NCBI GenBank assembly: GCA_945898095.1
Contig: CAMDHE010000007.1
Coordinates: forward strand, 1 to 64,000
Source: Roseateles toxinivorans
Lineage (GTDB): Bacteria; Pseudomonadota; Gammaproteobacteria; Burkholderiales; Burkholderiaceae_C
DNA length: 64,000 bases
Direction of reading: 5' to 3'
The notes under the pieces are model-generated. The model saw nothing but the letters and a program-made list of their open reading frames with translations, did not search any database and was not told the origin of the DNA. Position numbers and translations under genes: made by a program. Positions 1 through 7,915 of the stretch are shown here, one piece after another (position 1 is the first letter of the stretch; the number at the start of each line of letters is the position of its first letter).

Positions 1-2
1 GC

Positions 3-638
3 GTCTTTGGTTCTGAAATGACCGGGCCCTATTACGAGTTTCTTGACGCTGGCATGTCAGTCGACCTGGCCAGCATCCAGGGTGGACAAATCCCGATCGA
101 ACCCGACTCATTTCGCTGGTTTCTTGCCGCGCCATCGGATCAGCGCTTCCTCGCCGATCCCTTGTTCCAGTCGCTGGTCAAAGCCTCGCGCAAGATCGAT
201 GCAGTCGATTTCAGTCAGTACGACATCATCTTCCTCGCCGGCGGCTGGGGGGCTGCGTATGACCTCGGCACCTCGGCGCTGTTGGGAGAAAAAATCAGCG
301 CAGCCTGGGCCGCTGGCAAGGTGGTCGGCGGGGTCTGCCATGGTCCGTTGGGCTTGTTGCTGGCGCGCGACCGGGACGGAGCCCCCTTGGTCAAAGGCAA
401 ACATCTGACTGCGGTGACCGACCGGCAGGTTGAGCAACTCGGTATCCAGATCACACCGCAACACCCGGAGCGTGAGTTGCGCGCCGCTGGCGCCTTGTTC
501 GAAAGTCGTCATGCTAGTTTTGAGCCTTTTGCCAACCATGTGGTGGTCGATGGGAAACTCGTCACCGGCCAGAACCAGAACGCCTCGGTCGAGGTCGCGC
601 AGTTGATGCTGCTGGCCGCAGGCGGCAGAACCAAATGA
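3..638 (+). CDS. DJ-1/PfpI (class I glutamine amidotransferase-like) protein, 5' end outside window
   Basis: This is an intracellular protein of the DJ-1/PfpI superfamily, whose members include Hsp31-type chaperones/glyoxalases and amidotransferase-like hydrolases. The reading frame is already open at base 3 and reads VFGSE just before the first ATG. The tract that follows (PYYEFLDAG..VDLASIQGG) is the usual strand-helix region near residue 20-45 of this family, so the true start lies upstream of the window. The nucleophile elbow GGVCHG supplies the conserved cysteine and histidine. The C-terminal VTGQNQNAS matches the family's closing motif. The stop overlaps the sulfatase start by 3 bases (ATGA), so it is the first visible member of a translationally coupled operon. 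The substrate is unknown. Confidence 0.88.
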   Translation, partial: VFGSEMTGPYYEFLDAGMSVDLASIQGGQIPIEPDSFRWFLAAPSDQRFLADPLFQSLVKASRKIDAVDFSQYDIIFLAGGWGAAYDLGTSALLGEKISAAWAAGKVVGGVCHGPLGLLLARDRDGAPLVKGKHLTAVTDRQVEQLGIQITPQHPERELRAAGALFESRHASFEPFANHVVVDGKLVTGQNQNASVEVAQLMLLAAGGRTK

Positions 639-2323
639 TGAAGACGAGACCTTCGATGAAATCGCGCAAAACTTTGACCATCACCGCTGTATTGCTGGGC
701 GCCCTGGCTGTACTGCTCTACGTCAATCGCCTCTACGTGTTGCAGTACACGCTGGGCTGGCATACCGACCTGATGCATCCGCGCTCCGCCAATATCCCGG
801 TGCCTTGGACTCAGGGACCCGAAAGCGCTGCCTTGCCGCCCGCGCAGCGCCCGCCGAACATCATCTTCATCATGGCTGATGACCTCGGCATCAACGATGT
901 CTCGATCGATGGCGGCGGACATGGGAACGAAGGGGTACCGACACCGAACATCGATGCCATTGCGCGCGACGGTGTGCGCTTCGACCATGGTTATGCCGGC
1001 AGCTCGGTCTGTACCGTCTCGCGCGCGGCGTTGATGACCGGCCGCTACCCCTGGCGCTATGGCGTTGAATTCACGCCACTTCCGGGTGCGATGGGCCGGG
1101 TTGCGGGCAAACTTTTTGGCGATCCTGGGCGGCTTCATCCTGTCATCGTCGACATGGACAAGGCTGGCAAGGCCAAGGACTTCAACGACCTGGGCATGCC
1201 GGCGTCTGAACAGACAATCGCGGAGTTGCTGAAGCCGCGCGGCTATCACAACATCCACATCGGCAAATGGCATCTCGGCAGCACGGCGGAGATGCGACCC
1301 AACAACCAGGGTTTTGACGAGAGCCTGTTCATGGAGAGCGGCCTTTATCTTCCGGAGAACGATCCTCGGGTGGTCAACTCGAAACAGGATTTTGATCCGA
1401 TCGACAAATTTCTCTGGCCGAATATGCGTTTCGGCGTCAGCTTCAATGCAGGCAAATGGTTTGAGCCCAGCAAATATCTGACTGATTACTTCACTGACGA
1501 AGCGGTCACCGCAATCCGCAAGAACAAGCACCGGCCTTTCTTCATGTATCTGGCGCATTGGGGTGTGCACACGCCGCTGCAGGCCAGCAAGGAAGATTAC
1601 GACGCGCTCTCGCATATTCCTGACCATCGCCGGCGCGTCTATCTGGCAATGATCCGGTCTATCGATCGCAGCGTCGGGCGCGTGCTGAAGGCCTTGCGCG
1701 ACGAAGGCCTGGAGGACAATACGATCGTCGTTTTCGCCAGCGACAACGGCGCCCCCAACTACATCGCTCAGCCCGATCTCAATCAGCCCTACCGGGGCTG
1801 GAAGCTGACGATGTTCCAGGGCGGCTTGCGCGTGCCCTATGTGGCGAAATGGCCAGGCCATATCCAGCCGGGTTTGCAATACAAACAGCCGATTTCCAAT
1901 ATCGACATGCTGCCCACCTTGGTCGCCGCAGCTGGAGGCCAAGTACCGACTGACCGGAAGATTGACGGCGTCAACCTGCTGCCTTTCCTGGGCCAGGGCA
2001 GTACAGCCAAACAAGCCGGTCGTCCGCTGTTCTGGCGCGATGGCCCTTATCGCGCAGTGCAGGATCAGGGTTGGAAACTGATCGAAGCGGTTCGGCCCAA
2101 GAAGGATTGGCTTTTCAACCTTGCCATCGATCCGACCGAAAAAACCAATCTCGCCGACAAGGAGCCGCAAAAACTGGCGCAATTGAAGGCGCTCATGCTG
2201 GCCCATCATGCCAAGATGCCGGCGCCACTTTGGGATACCTTCGTGGAAATGTCGATATTGATCGACAAGACCTCTGACCAGAAGCCTTTGCCGGAAGACG
2301 AATACGCTTACTGGTACAACTGA
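635..2323 (+). CDS. Sulfatase (formylglycine-dependent arylsulfatase family), membrane-anchored or exported
   Basis: A 562-residue type I sulfatase that would hydrolyse sulfate esters outside the cytoplasm. Residues ~12-30 form a hydrophobic segment (signal anchor or signal peptide). The fold begins at PPNIIFIMADDLG (metal-binding Asp pair), followed by the active-site signature CTVSRAALMTGR (Cys126 is the residue converted to formylglycine), GKWHLG (Lys/His), HWGVHTPLQ and SDNGAPN (metal-binding Asp/Asn). The third position of the signature is Val where the canonical motif has Pro or Ala. It overlaps the upstream stop, and an FGE homologue lies two genes downstream in the same operon, which is the expected activating enzyme. 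Substrate specificity cannot be read from the sequence. Confidence 0.9.
   Translation: MMKTRPSMKSRKTLTITAVLLGALAVLLYVNRLYVLQYTLGWHTDLMHPRSANIPVPWTQGPESAALPPAQRPPNIIFIMADDLGINDVSIDGGGHGNEGVPTPNIDAIARDGVRFDHGYAGSSVCTVSRAALMTGRYPWRYGVEFTPLPGAMGRVAGKLFGDPGRLHPVIVDMDKAGKAKDFNDLGMPASEQTIAELLKPRGYHNIHIGKWHLGSTAEMRPNNQGFDESLFMESGLYLPENDPRVVNSKQDFDPIDKFLWPNMRFGVSFNAGKWFEPSKYLTDYFTDEAVTAIRKNKHRPFFMYLAHWGVHTPLQASKEDYDALSHIPDHRRRVYLAMIRSIDRSVGRVLKALRDEGLEDNTIVVFASDNGAPNYIAQPDLNQPYRGWKLTMFQGGLRVPYVAKWPGHIQPGLQYKQPISNIDMLPTLVAAAGGQVPTDRKIDGVNLLPFLGQGSTAKQAGRPLFWRDGPYRAVQDQGWKLIEAVRPKKDWLFNLAIDPTEKTNLADKEPQKLAQLKALMLAHHAKMPAPLWDTFVEMSILIDKTSDQKPLPEDEYAYWYN
1010..1045 (+). other. Variant sulfatase active-site signature (C-T-V-S-R)
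   Basis: The 12-residue sulfatase signature reads CTVSRAALMTGR. Established type I sulfatases carry C-x-P-S-R or C-x-A-x-R, where the Cys becomes formylglycine and the Arg at +4 is essential. Here the Cys and Arg are present but the +2 residue is Val (GTC). The other sulfatase in this window has the ordinary CSPTR. Confidence 0.85.
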
Positions 2324-2328
2324 GGCTC

Positions 2329-3417
2329 ATGAGAGCGACGCTGTATGGCTGGCATCTGTCCTATTTCACCGGCAAGGTGCTCTGCTACCTGCGCTACAAA
2401 CAGATCCCTTTCGATCATCAGGCGGTGAATCTGTTGACCTTGGCCTGGCGCATCAAGCGCAGGACGGGTGAGTTGGTGATGCCGGTTTTGGTCACCGCTG
2501 AAGGCGAATGGCTGCAGGACTCCAGCCACATCATCGATCGGCTGGAAGAGGCCTTTCCAGCGCGACCGGTGATTCCATCGACACCGGTGCAGCGCTTTCT
2601 TGCCTATCTGCTGGAAGCCTGGGGCGATGAATGGTGGGTGCCGGTCGCGATGCACACGCGTTGGACCCATGCAGAAAATTACGCCTTGTTCGAACGCGAA
2701 GCCGGCGCCAGCCTGCTGCCGAAATCGCCCGCCTTTTTGCAGCGCCTGGCTGCTGCCAAGGTGGCAAAAGGTTTGCGAAGCTATTTGCCGGCGGTGGGCG
2801 TGCGCCCGGAGCAGTTCGACTTGCTCGACGCCTGGACGGTCGACATGCTCGACCTGCTGGAGCGGCATTTCGAGCAGCAGCAATTTCTCTTGGGCGCCCG
2901 TCCTTCGCTGGGAGACTTCGGCTTGGTCGGCACGATGTATGGCCACCTCGGTCGTGACCCCTGGCCGGCCAGGGAGTTGGTGGGGCCGCGCCCGCATCTT
3001 CGAGCCTGGATCGACAGAATGGCCTCGCCACAATCGCTGCCTGACGTCGGGCATGACGGGGACCAGCTAGCACCGACCTTGCTGCCGATTCTGCGCAAGA
3101 TTTGCAGCGAGTTTTTGCCGCTTGTCGAAGGTATCAACCAGCAGGTCAGGGCGCTGCTGCCCCAATGGCCGAGCGGGAAAGTCTTGCCACGCCGCCTGGC
3201 CGATGTTGAGGTCAGGCTGGGCAATGGCGTCTTCCGGCGCGCCGCTTTGCCTTACACGCTCTGGATGGTGCAGCGAGCGCTGGACTGCTACCGGGTCATG
3301 ACGCTGGATGAGCAGGAGAAGTTGCGCGAATTCTTGGCTACAGTCGGCGGCTTGTCCTGGCTGACACTCGAGTTGCCGCGCTTGCAGCGGCGCGGCCTGC
3401 GGGTATTTTTTGAATGA
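2329..3417 (+). CDS. Glutathione S-transferase-like protein
   Basis: A 362-residue cytoplasmic protein that opens with a thioredoxin-like GST N-terminal domain: a short strand, then LSYFTGKVLCYLRYK for helix 1, the PVL cis-proline strand (VMPVLVT) and the DSSHII glutathione-gamma-glutamyl binding motif near residues 60-70. An all-helical C-terminal domain follows (GARPSLGDFGLVGTMYGHL is the usual GST C-domain N-capping box). It is about 100 residues longer than ordinary GSTs, and the extra C-terminal helical part resembles other long GSTs of proteobacterial catabolic clusters. It starts 5 bases after the sulfatase stop. The reaction (transferase, dehalogenase or isomerase) is not determinable. 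Confidence 0.82.
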   Translation: MRATLYGWHLSYFTGKVLCYLRYKQIPFDHQAVNLLTLAWRIKRRTGELVMPVLVTAEGEWLQDSSHIIDRLEEAFPARPVIPSTPVQRFLAYLLEAWGDEWWVPVAMHTRWTHAENYALFEREAGASLLPKSPAFLQRLAAAKVAKGLRSYLPAVGVRPEQFDLLDAWTVDMLDLLERHFEQQQFLLGARPSLGDFGLVGTMYGHLGRDPWPARELVGPRPHLRAWIDRMASPQSLPDVGHDGDQLAPTLLPILRKICSEFLPLVEGINQQVRALLPQWPSGKVLPRRLADVEVRLGNGVFRRAALPYTLWMVQRALDCYRVMTLDEQEKLREFLATVGGLSWLTLELPRLQRRGLRVFFE

Positions 3418-3427
3418 GGGAATTTCG

Positions 3428-4459
3428 ATGAAGATGGAAGTCAATCGTTGGTCCCGGCAAATCATCGTCGGTGTCTTGCTGATTGCTAGCTTGGCCGTTT
3501 GGTTTGGTTGGAGCCATCGTCCCGGGCGCGGGGTGCAGGGCGAACGGCTCAGCTGCGAATTGCCGGCACAGAAGGTAAATTCACCTCATGCGGGCATGCA
3601 ATGGGTGCCTGGCGGCAGCTTCGAGTTGGGCGACAGCGTCTATGCCGAAGAGCAACCCTTGCAGGTCACCAAGGTCGATGGTTTCTGGATCGACCGTACC
3701 GAAGTCACCAATGAAGAATTTGGTCGCTTCGTGAAAGCCACCGCTTATGTCACGGTGGCCGAACGCGAAGTCGATGCGATGACTCACCCGGAGCTTCCTG
3801 CCGATATGCGCAAAGCGGGTGCCGTGGTTTTCGTGATGCCGGAGGCGATCCAGGGCAAAAGCGACATCACCCAATGGTGGCGATATATCCCCGGCGCCCA
3901 ATGGCGCCATCCGGGCGGGCCGCAGACTTCAATCGACGGCCGTGGTGCTTTCCCGGTCGTGACGGTGACGCTTGAAGACGCAAGAGCTTATGCCAAATGG
4001 AAGGGCCGCATGTTGCCCAGCGAAGCGCAATGGGAATGGGCGGCAAGGGCGGGACAGTCCAAGGCGGGGATGGACCATGAGCAACCGGCGCAGGCCAATA
4101 CCTGGCAAGGTCTGTTTCCGGTCGCCAATTCAGGCCAAGACGGTTTTCTCGGTTTGGCGCCGGTCGGCTGCTATCAACCGAATGCACTCGGGCTCTTTGA
4201 CATGATCGGTAATGCCTGGGAACTCACGACCGATGCTTGGCGGCCAAACCATAGCCAGCCTGTGATGGCTGAACCTGACCAGATGCCTTCCGGAATGGCG
4301 GCAATGGGTGGAGCGCAGCGAGTGATCAAGGGCGGATCGTTTCTGTGCGCGCCGAATTTTTGTGCCCGCTACCGTTCCGGCTCGCGCCAGCCACAGGACG
4401 AAGACCTCGGCGCCAGTCATTTGAGCTTTCGCACCATCCTGATCGCACCCGGACCATGA
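3428..4459 (+). CDS. Formylglycine-generating enzyme (SUMF1/FGE-type) family protein
   Basis: A 343-residue FGE-sulfatase domain protein. It has an N-terminal hydrophobic segment (about residues 11-28), so it is probably exported or membrane-bound, then the domain from MQWVPGGSFELGD through WIDRTEVTNEEFGRFV, LPSEAQWEWAAR and GNAWELT. Near the end, KGGSFLCAPNFCARYR places two cysteines four residues apart (C307 and C312), as in the Cys336/Cys341 copper-binding pair of human FGE. This favours a true O2-dependent formylglycine generator over the many cysteine-less FGE-like proteins. I chose the ATG at 3428 because GAGGGA precedes it; an ATG at 3410 overlaps the GST stop. Its likely substrates are the window's sulfatases. 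Confidence 0.88.
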   Translation: MKMEVNRWSRQIIVGVLLIASLAVWFGWSHRPGRGVQGERLSCELPAQKVNSPHAGMQWVPGGSFELGDSVYAEEQPLQVTKVDGFWIDRTEVTNEEFGRFVKATAYVTVAEREVDAMTHPELPADMRKAGAVVFVMPEAIQGKSDITQWWRYIPGAQWRHPGGPQTSIDGRGAFPVVTVTLEDARAYAKWKGRMLPSEAQWEWAARAGQSKAGMDHEQPAQANTWQGLFPVANSGQDGFLGLAPVGCYQPNALGLFDMIGNAWELTTDAWRPNHSQPVMAEPDQMPSGMAAMGGAQRVIKGGSFLCAPNFCARYRSGSRQPQDEDLGASHLSFRTILIAPGP

Positions 4460-5814
4460 CGATGTTCCGGCGTTTGCTGCTGCTCTTGCTATTGCCTTTG
4501 CTGATCACTGGCGGGTTGTTGTACAGCCATGCCGAACAAATCGTGCTGGGTGCTGAAGCCTATATCTATGGCTATCCGCTGGTGATTGTCGATGTGACCC
4601 GAGCTGTTGCCGCGCAGACTATTGGATCTGAGTCTCATTTGACCCGGGTGCGCCGCTTCCCCGACGCCAGCTTCAAAGGCGTGGTCAGGCCGAATGTAGA
4701 CACGCTCTACACCACAGCCTTCATCGACATGGCGCAAGGGCCTTGGGTTTTCGAGATGGCGGCCAATGATCAGCGCTATGAGTTGATGCCCTTCATGGAT
4801 GCCTGGACCAATGTCTTTGCCGTGCCAGGCACAAGGACCAGCGGCAGCGCAGGCGGGCGCTTCCTGCTGGCTGGGCCGGGTTGGCAGGGCCTGGTTCCGG
4901 ATGGACTGACCCTGTTGCGGGCGCCGACGCAAATAGTCTGGTTGCTCGGCCGCACACAGACCAATGGCGTCGCCGACTATCCTCTGGTACACCGCTTGCA
5001 GGACGCTTTGAGCTTGCGCTCGCTGGCCGATTGGCAGACCGGCCGAAAGATCGAAAATGTAGAACCGACCCGACTGGTGCCGCAGCAGCCACCCTTGCTG
5101 CAGATGCAGGGCATGGGAACCGTGGAATTCTTCGACCGCCTGGCCCGCTTGATGGTGGGGAATCCACCAGCCGAAGCCGATGGCCCGATGCTGGTGAAGT
5201 TGAAGCGTCTGGGGATTGCGCCAGGCCAAGCGCCGCAATGGGGGCTGCTCGACCGCTGGAGCGTCAGCCTGGGGCGCTGGATCGCCGATTGGACGGTGGC
5301 CAAGGAGTTGAAAAAGCCCCGCGACCTGGTGCATGGCTGGTCAACGCCGCCAGCGCAACTGGGTCAATATGGCAGCTTCTACAACACCCGTGCGGTAGTG
5401 GCGATGGTAGGCCTGGGTGCCAACCTGCCGGCCGACGCGATGTACCCGAATACGCGCGTTGACAGCCAGGGACGGCAGTTGCAAGGTGATCACCAATACC
5501 GTCTGCATTTCGAAGCTGACCAGTTGCCGCCGGTGAAGGCCTTCTGGTCGCTGACGGCCTATGGTGCCGATGAGTTCCTGATCGCCAACCCCTTGTCCCG
5601 CTATGCGCTGGGCGACCGTGACCCGCTGCAGTTCAATCCCGATGGCTCACTCGACCTCTGGGTCCAGGCCAACTCGCCGGGACCGGCACGCCAATCAAAT
5701 TGGTTGCCGGTCAAAGCGGGCGAATCCTTCTTGCTGAACGCCCGGCTTTACTGGCCGAAAGAAGCAGCTTTGAACGGCCAGTGGGGCATGCCGGCAGTAG
5801 AACGAGTCGACTGA
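4456..5814 (+). CDS. DUF1254/DUF1214 domain protein
   Basis: A 452-residue exported protein of the DUF1254/DUF1214 family, whose biochemical role is not established. A leucine-rich hydrophobic N-terminus (MTMFRRLLLLLLLPLL) looks like a signal peptide or anchor. DUF1254 features follow: AYIYGYPLVI, VVRPNVDTLYTTAFIDM and MPFMDAWTNVFAVPGTRTSG. The C-terminal DUF1214 part contains FWSLTAYGADEFLI and GSLDLWVQANSPG. The ATG at 4456 overlaps the FGE stop as ATGA, so the longer open frame beginning at 4345 is not needed. It is the last gene of the sulfatase/FGE operon and is convergent with the next gene. Base composition matches its neighbours. Confidence 0.88.
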   Translation: MTMFRRLLLLLLLPLLITGGLLYSHAEQIVLGAEAYIYGYPLVIVDVTRAVAAQTIGSESHLTRVRRFPDASFKGVVRPNVDTLYTTAFIDMAQGPWVFEMAANDQRYELMPFMDAWTNVFAVPGTRTSGSAGGRFLLAGPGWQGLVPDGLTLLRAPTQIVWLLGRTQTNGVADYPLVHRLQDALSLRSLADWQTGRKIENVEPTRLVPQQPPLLQMQGMGTVEFFDRLARLMVGNPPAEADGPMLVKLKRLGIAPGQAPQWGLLDRWSVSLGRWIADWTVAKELKKPRDLVHGWSTPPAQLGQYGSFYNTRAVVAMVGLGANLPADAMYPNTRVDSQGRQLQGDHQYRLHFEADQLPPVKAFWSLTAYGADEFLIANPLSRYALGDRDPLQFNPDGSLDLWVQANSPGPARQSNWLPVKAGESFLLNARLYWPKEAALNGQWGMPAVERVD

Positions 5815-5819
5815 ACCGG

Positions 5820-6614
5820 TCACTCAAAATCTATCGTCAGACAGGGCAAGGCCTGGTCGAAGTTCGAGCGCCATTGCTCGCCAGCTTGCACCGGCCAGGC
5901 ATCGGTCCAGGTACCGGTGGTGACGATGTCGCCCGCGACAAGATCTGGTGTGCCGGGGCAAGAGCGCAACTCATTGAGGAAATGCAGCAAAGCGCGCAGC
6001 GGACTGTCCAGCACATAGGAGGCGCGCCCGGTTTCAATCAGTTCACCGTTTCTGGACAAGTCCAGGCAAGAGCCAGCCAGCAGATGATGCAGTTGCTCTG
6101 CGTTGCCGGCCAGATCGGCGATCGGCAACTTCTTGCCGACCAGCAACTTGCCGTGCAGACCACCGTCGGCGACGGTTTGCGCGGGTACGAATTTCCAGTC
6201 GGGTAGGTGCGACTGAACGATCTCAAAACCCGGCGCGATCCACTCCAGAGCCTCGAACAAATCCTCCAGGCTGGCATGCTGGCGCGGTGTCGCCTTGAAA
6301 CCGAACACGACCTCGGGCTCGATCCTCGGTTGGCTCAGGTGGGCCAGGGAAATCCGGCCGACGCCTTCGCATTCAGTCACGCTGCTGTCCCACATCGAAC
6401 CCCAGATCGGGGCGAACACCTGGTAGCGGGACCAGATCGTGCGGTTGGTGAAACCGATCTTGAAGCCACGCGGTATCTCGCCGCGCGCAATCCGCAGCCT
6501 GCGCACTGCCAATGCGGATTGATAGGCTTCAGGCAATGCACCAAAATCGGCGCGCAAGACCGGCCATTGTTCACCGCTGTCGCCATATGCGATCAGTTCC
6601 TGGGGTGTCAGCAT
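5820..6614 (-). CDS. 2-keto-4-pentenoate hydratase / fumarylacetoacetate hydrolase family protein
   Basis: A 264-residue cytoplasmic enzyme related to MhpD/XylJ/TesE-type 2-hydroxypenta-2,4-dienoate hydratases and decarboxylases of meta-cleavage pathways. Diagnostic stretches are GFKIGFTNRTIW, the metal-ligand region RIEPEVVFGF (Glu-x-Glu-like), ALEWIAPGFEIVQSHLPDWKF, the VADGGLHGKLLVG loop and GDIVTTGTWTDAWPV. AGGAG stands 6 bases before the ATG at 6614. It ends 5 bases from the DUF1254 gene, convergently. The family acts late in catechol or steroid ring degradation, but no ring-cleavage dioxygenase is visible here, so its pathway is unknown. Confidence 0.87.
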   Translation of the reverse strand: MLTPQELIAYGDSGEQWPVLRADFGALPEAYQSALAVRRLRIARGEIPRGFKIGFTNRTIWSRYQVFAPIWGSMWDSSVTECEGVGRISLAHLSQPRIEPEVVFGFKATPRQHASLEDLFEALEWIAPGFEIVQSHLPDWKFVPAQTVADGGLHGKLLVGKKLPIADLAGNAEQLHHLLAGSCLDLSRNGELIETGRASYVLDSPLRALLHFLNELRSCPGTPDLVAGDIVTTGTWTDAWPVQAGEQWRSNFDQALPCLTIDFE

Positions 6615-6656
6615 TGAAGTCTCCTGAATTTTGGGACGGTTGTGCCAGCGCCTCGC

Positions 6657-7535
6657 TTATGGCTTGGCCGCGCTCGCTGCGGGCAGGGGCCGCGGCGCGG
6701 TGACCTGGACATCGATCTTTCCAGCCACCGATTGATAAGCTGATTTTTCAGCGAGTTCAAGCAATTTCTCGGCCAGCATTTCGCCGGGAAGATGGCGGCC
6801 GACATCGGCCGATTGTGAATCGGGATCGTGGTATTTGACGTTGTCAAACTGAGGCTTGCGCGACAGCACGGTCAGGCTGGCCGCATCGATTGTGATGCGC
6901 TCGAAATAGAGGTACGGCGCAACATAGGTCGACGCATTGCCGGTCTCACCGGTGCGCGGATTGATGGTCCGGTCCGGGCCTGGCGTATCGCCGGGCAACT
7001 GGGTAATTCCGCTGTCTAGAAACTGGATCGACATACTGGCCAGTGGTTGGACATAGACGCCGATGCCGCCCAGCTTGGTTCCCATGCCTTTGCGTTCGAA
7101 GCTCACGTATTTGGGCAGCAAAGCCTCGATGCGGGTCCATTGCCGCCGGTCCGGTATTGGACGCAGATGGTCGATCAAGGCTTGCAGCAGCATCGCATCG
7201 CGCTTGGCACCCCAAGAATCGTCGAGCTTTTGGCGCATCGCTGCATCGGGTTCCCAGACCAACAGCACCCGTTCTGCATCGGGCTCAACCGATTCAATCG
7301 CCCGGTCAAGACCGCGTAACAAGGTCAGATTGAGCGCCTGTCCCGCGATCGGCAATACGCCACGGTCCACCGGCTCGAGATGGCTGCCGGTGCCGGACTT
7401 CTGCCGCGAAATGCTGACTTGGTCGCCGACTGCTGCCAGCAAGGCGATCACCGGCTTGCCGGGCGCTTGAGCCATGGCGCTGGTGCAAATAAAAAACAGG
7501 CTGGCAAGCATGGCTTGGCCGGGGAATTTGTTCAA
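6657..7535 (-). CDS. Unknown exported protein (TTG start)
   Basis: I do not recognise the family. The ORF track extends to 7763, but the credible start is TTG at 7535. A GGAGGA sits about nine bases upstream, and the TTG gives a 292-residue protein with a clean signal peptide (MNKFPGQAMLASLFFICTSAMAQA). After cleavage the protein has VIALLAAVGDQVSISRQ, a region naming few motifs, and conserved-looking segments such as LLVWEPDA, GIGVYVQPLASM and YVAPYLYFERITIDA. There are no cysteine pairs or lipobox. The mature part is probably periplasmic. It is preceded by a 380-base gap and followed after about 40 bases by the hydratase gene on the same strand, so the two could be cotranscribed. Confidence 0.72.
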   Translation of the reverse strand: MNKFPGQAMLASLFFICTSAMAQAPGKPVIALLAAVGDQVSISRQKSGTGSHLEPVDRGVLPIAGQALNLTLLRGLDRAIESVEPDAERVLLVWEPDAAMRQKLDDSWGAKRDAMLLQALIDHLRPIPDRRQWTRIEALLPKYVSFERKGMGTKLGGIGVYVQPLASMSIQFLDSGITQLPGDTPGPDRTINPRTGETGNASTYVAPYLYFERITIDAASLTVLSRKPQFDNVKYHDPDSQSADVGRHLPGEMLAEKLLELAEKSAYQSVAGKIDVQVTAPRPLPAASAAKP

Positions 7536-7544
7536 TTTGTAAAG

Positions 7545-7550
7545 TCCTCC
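7545..7550 (-). promoter_or_regulatory. Ribosome binding site fixing a TTG start
   Basis: On the minus strand GGAGGA precedes TTG by about nine bases. No ATG upstream in frame has a comparable site, and the TTG-started protein begins with a proper signal peptide. Confidence 0.65.
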
Positions 7551-7915
7551 GTGTTCGATTATGCCGAGCGCTTTTTCTGCGGCTGGCGTTGCCCTGCAGA
7601 TTGTCGCCTTCAGGGTTCTGGATGGTTGCAGACATTTTTGCGCATTGGCGCGCGGCATCTTGTCATTCGGGTTTACATGAAGGAAAAATCGAAGCCGAGG
7701 GCTCGATACTGGAGCGCTGAAAAACATTGGTGATGATCCAGAGATACAAGCCAAGAGTCGCAAGGCTCATTGCCGCTTTTTGGCAAGAATTTGATGCCAG
7801 AGAATCCGGAACGCCCAGCCTTGACAGGCTTTGGGCCTTGCTCGCTTGAATTGATTTTTGAACCCGGATGATAGAAGTGAATGAACGAAAAATTGAATCC
7901 ACAGCAGGAGAGACC
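7551..7915. other. Intergenic region between divergent exported-protein and Bug-receptor genes
   Basis: About 365 bases without a convincing gene. The open frames here are extensions of neighbouring frames. It must carry the divergent promoters. A TTGACA hexamer near 7820 has no convincing -10 partner at normal spacing. No clear operator palindrome or riboswitch was seen. Confidence 0.5.

Noticed and set aside
509-2209. 566-codon minus-strand open frame opposite the first sulfatase
   Set aside because: The sulfatase on the plus strand has all catalytic motifs; the antisense frame is a compositional artefact.
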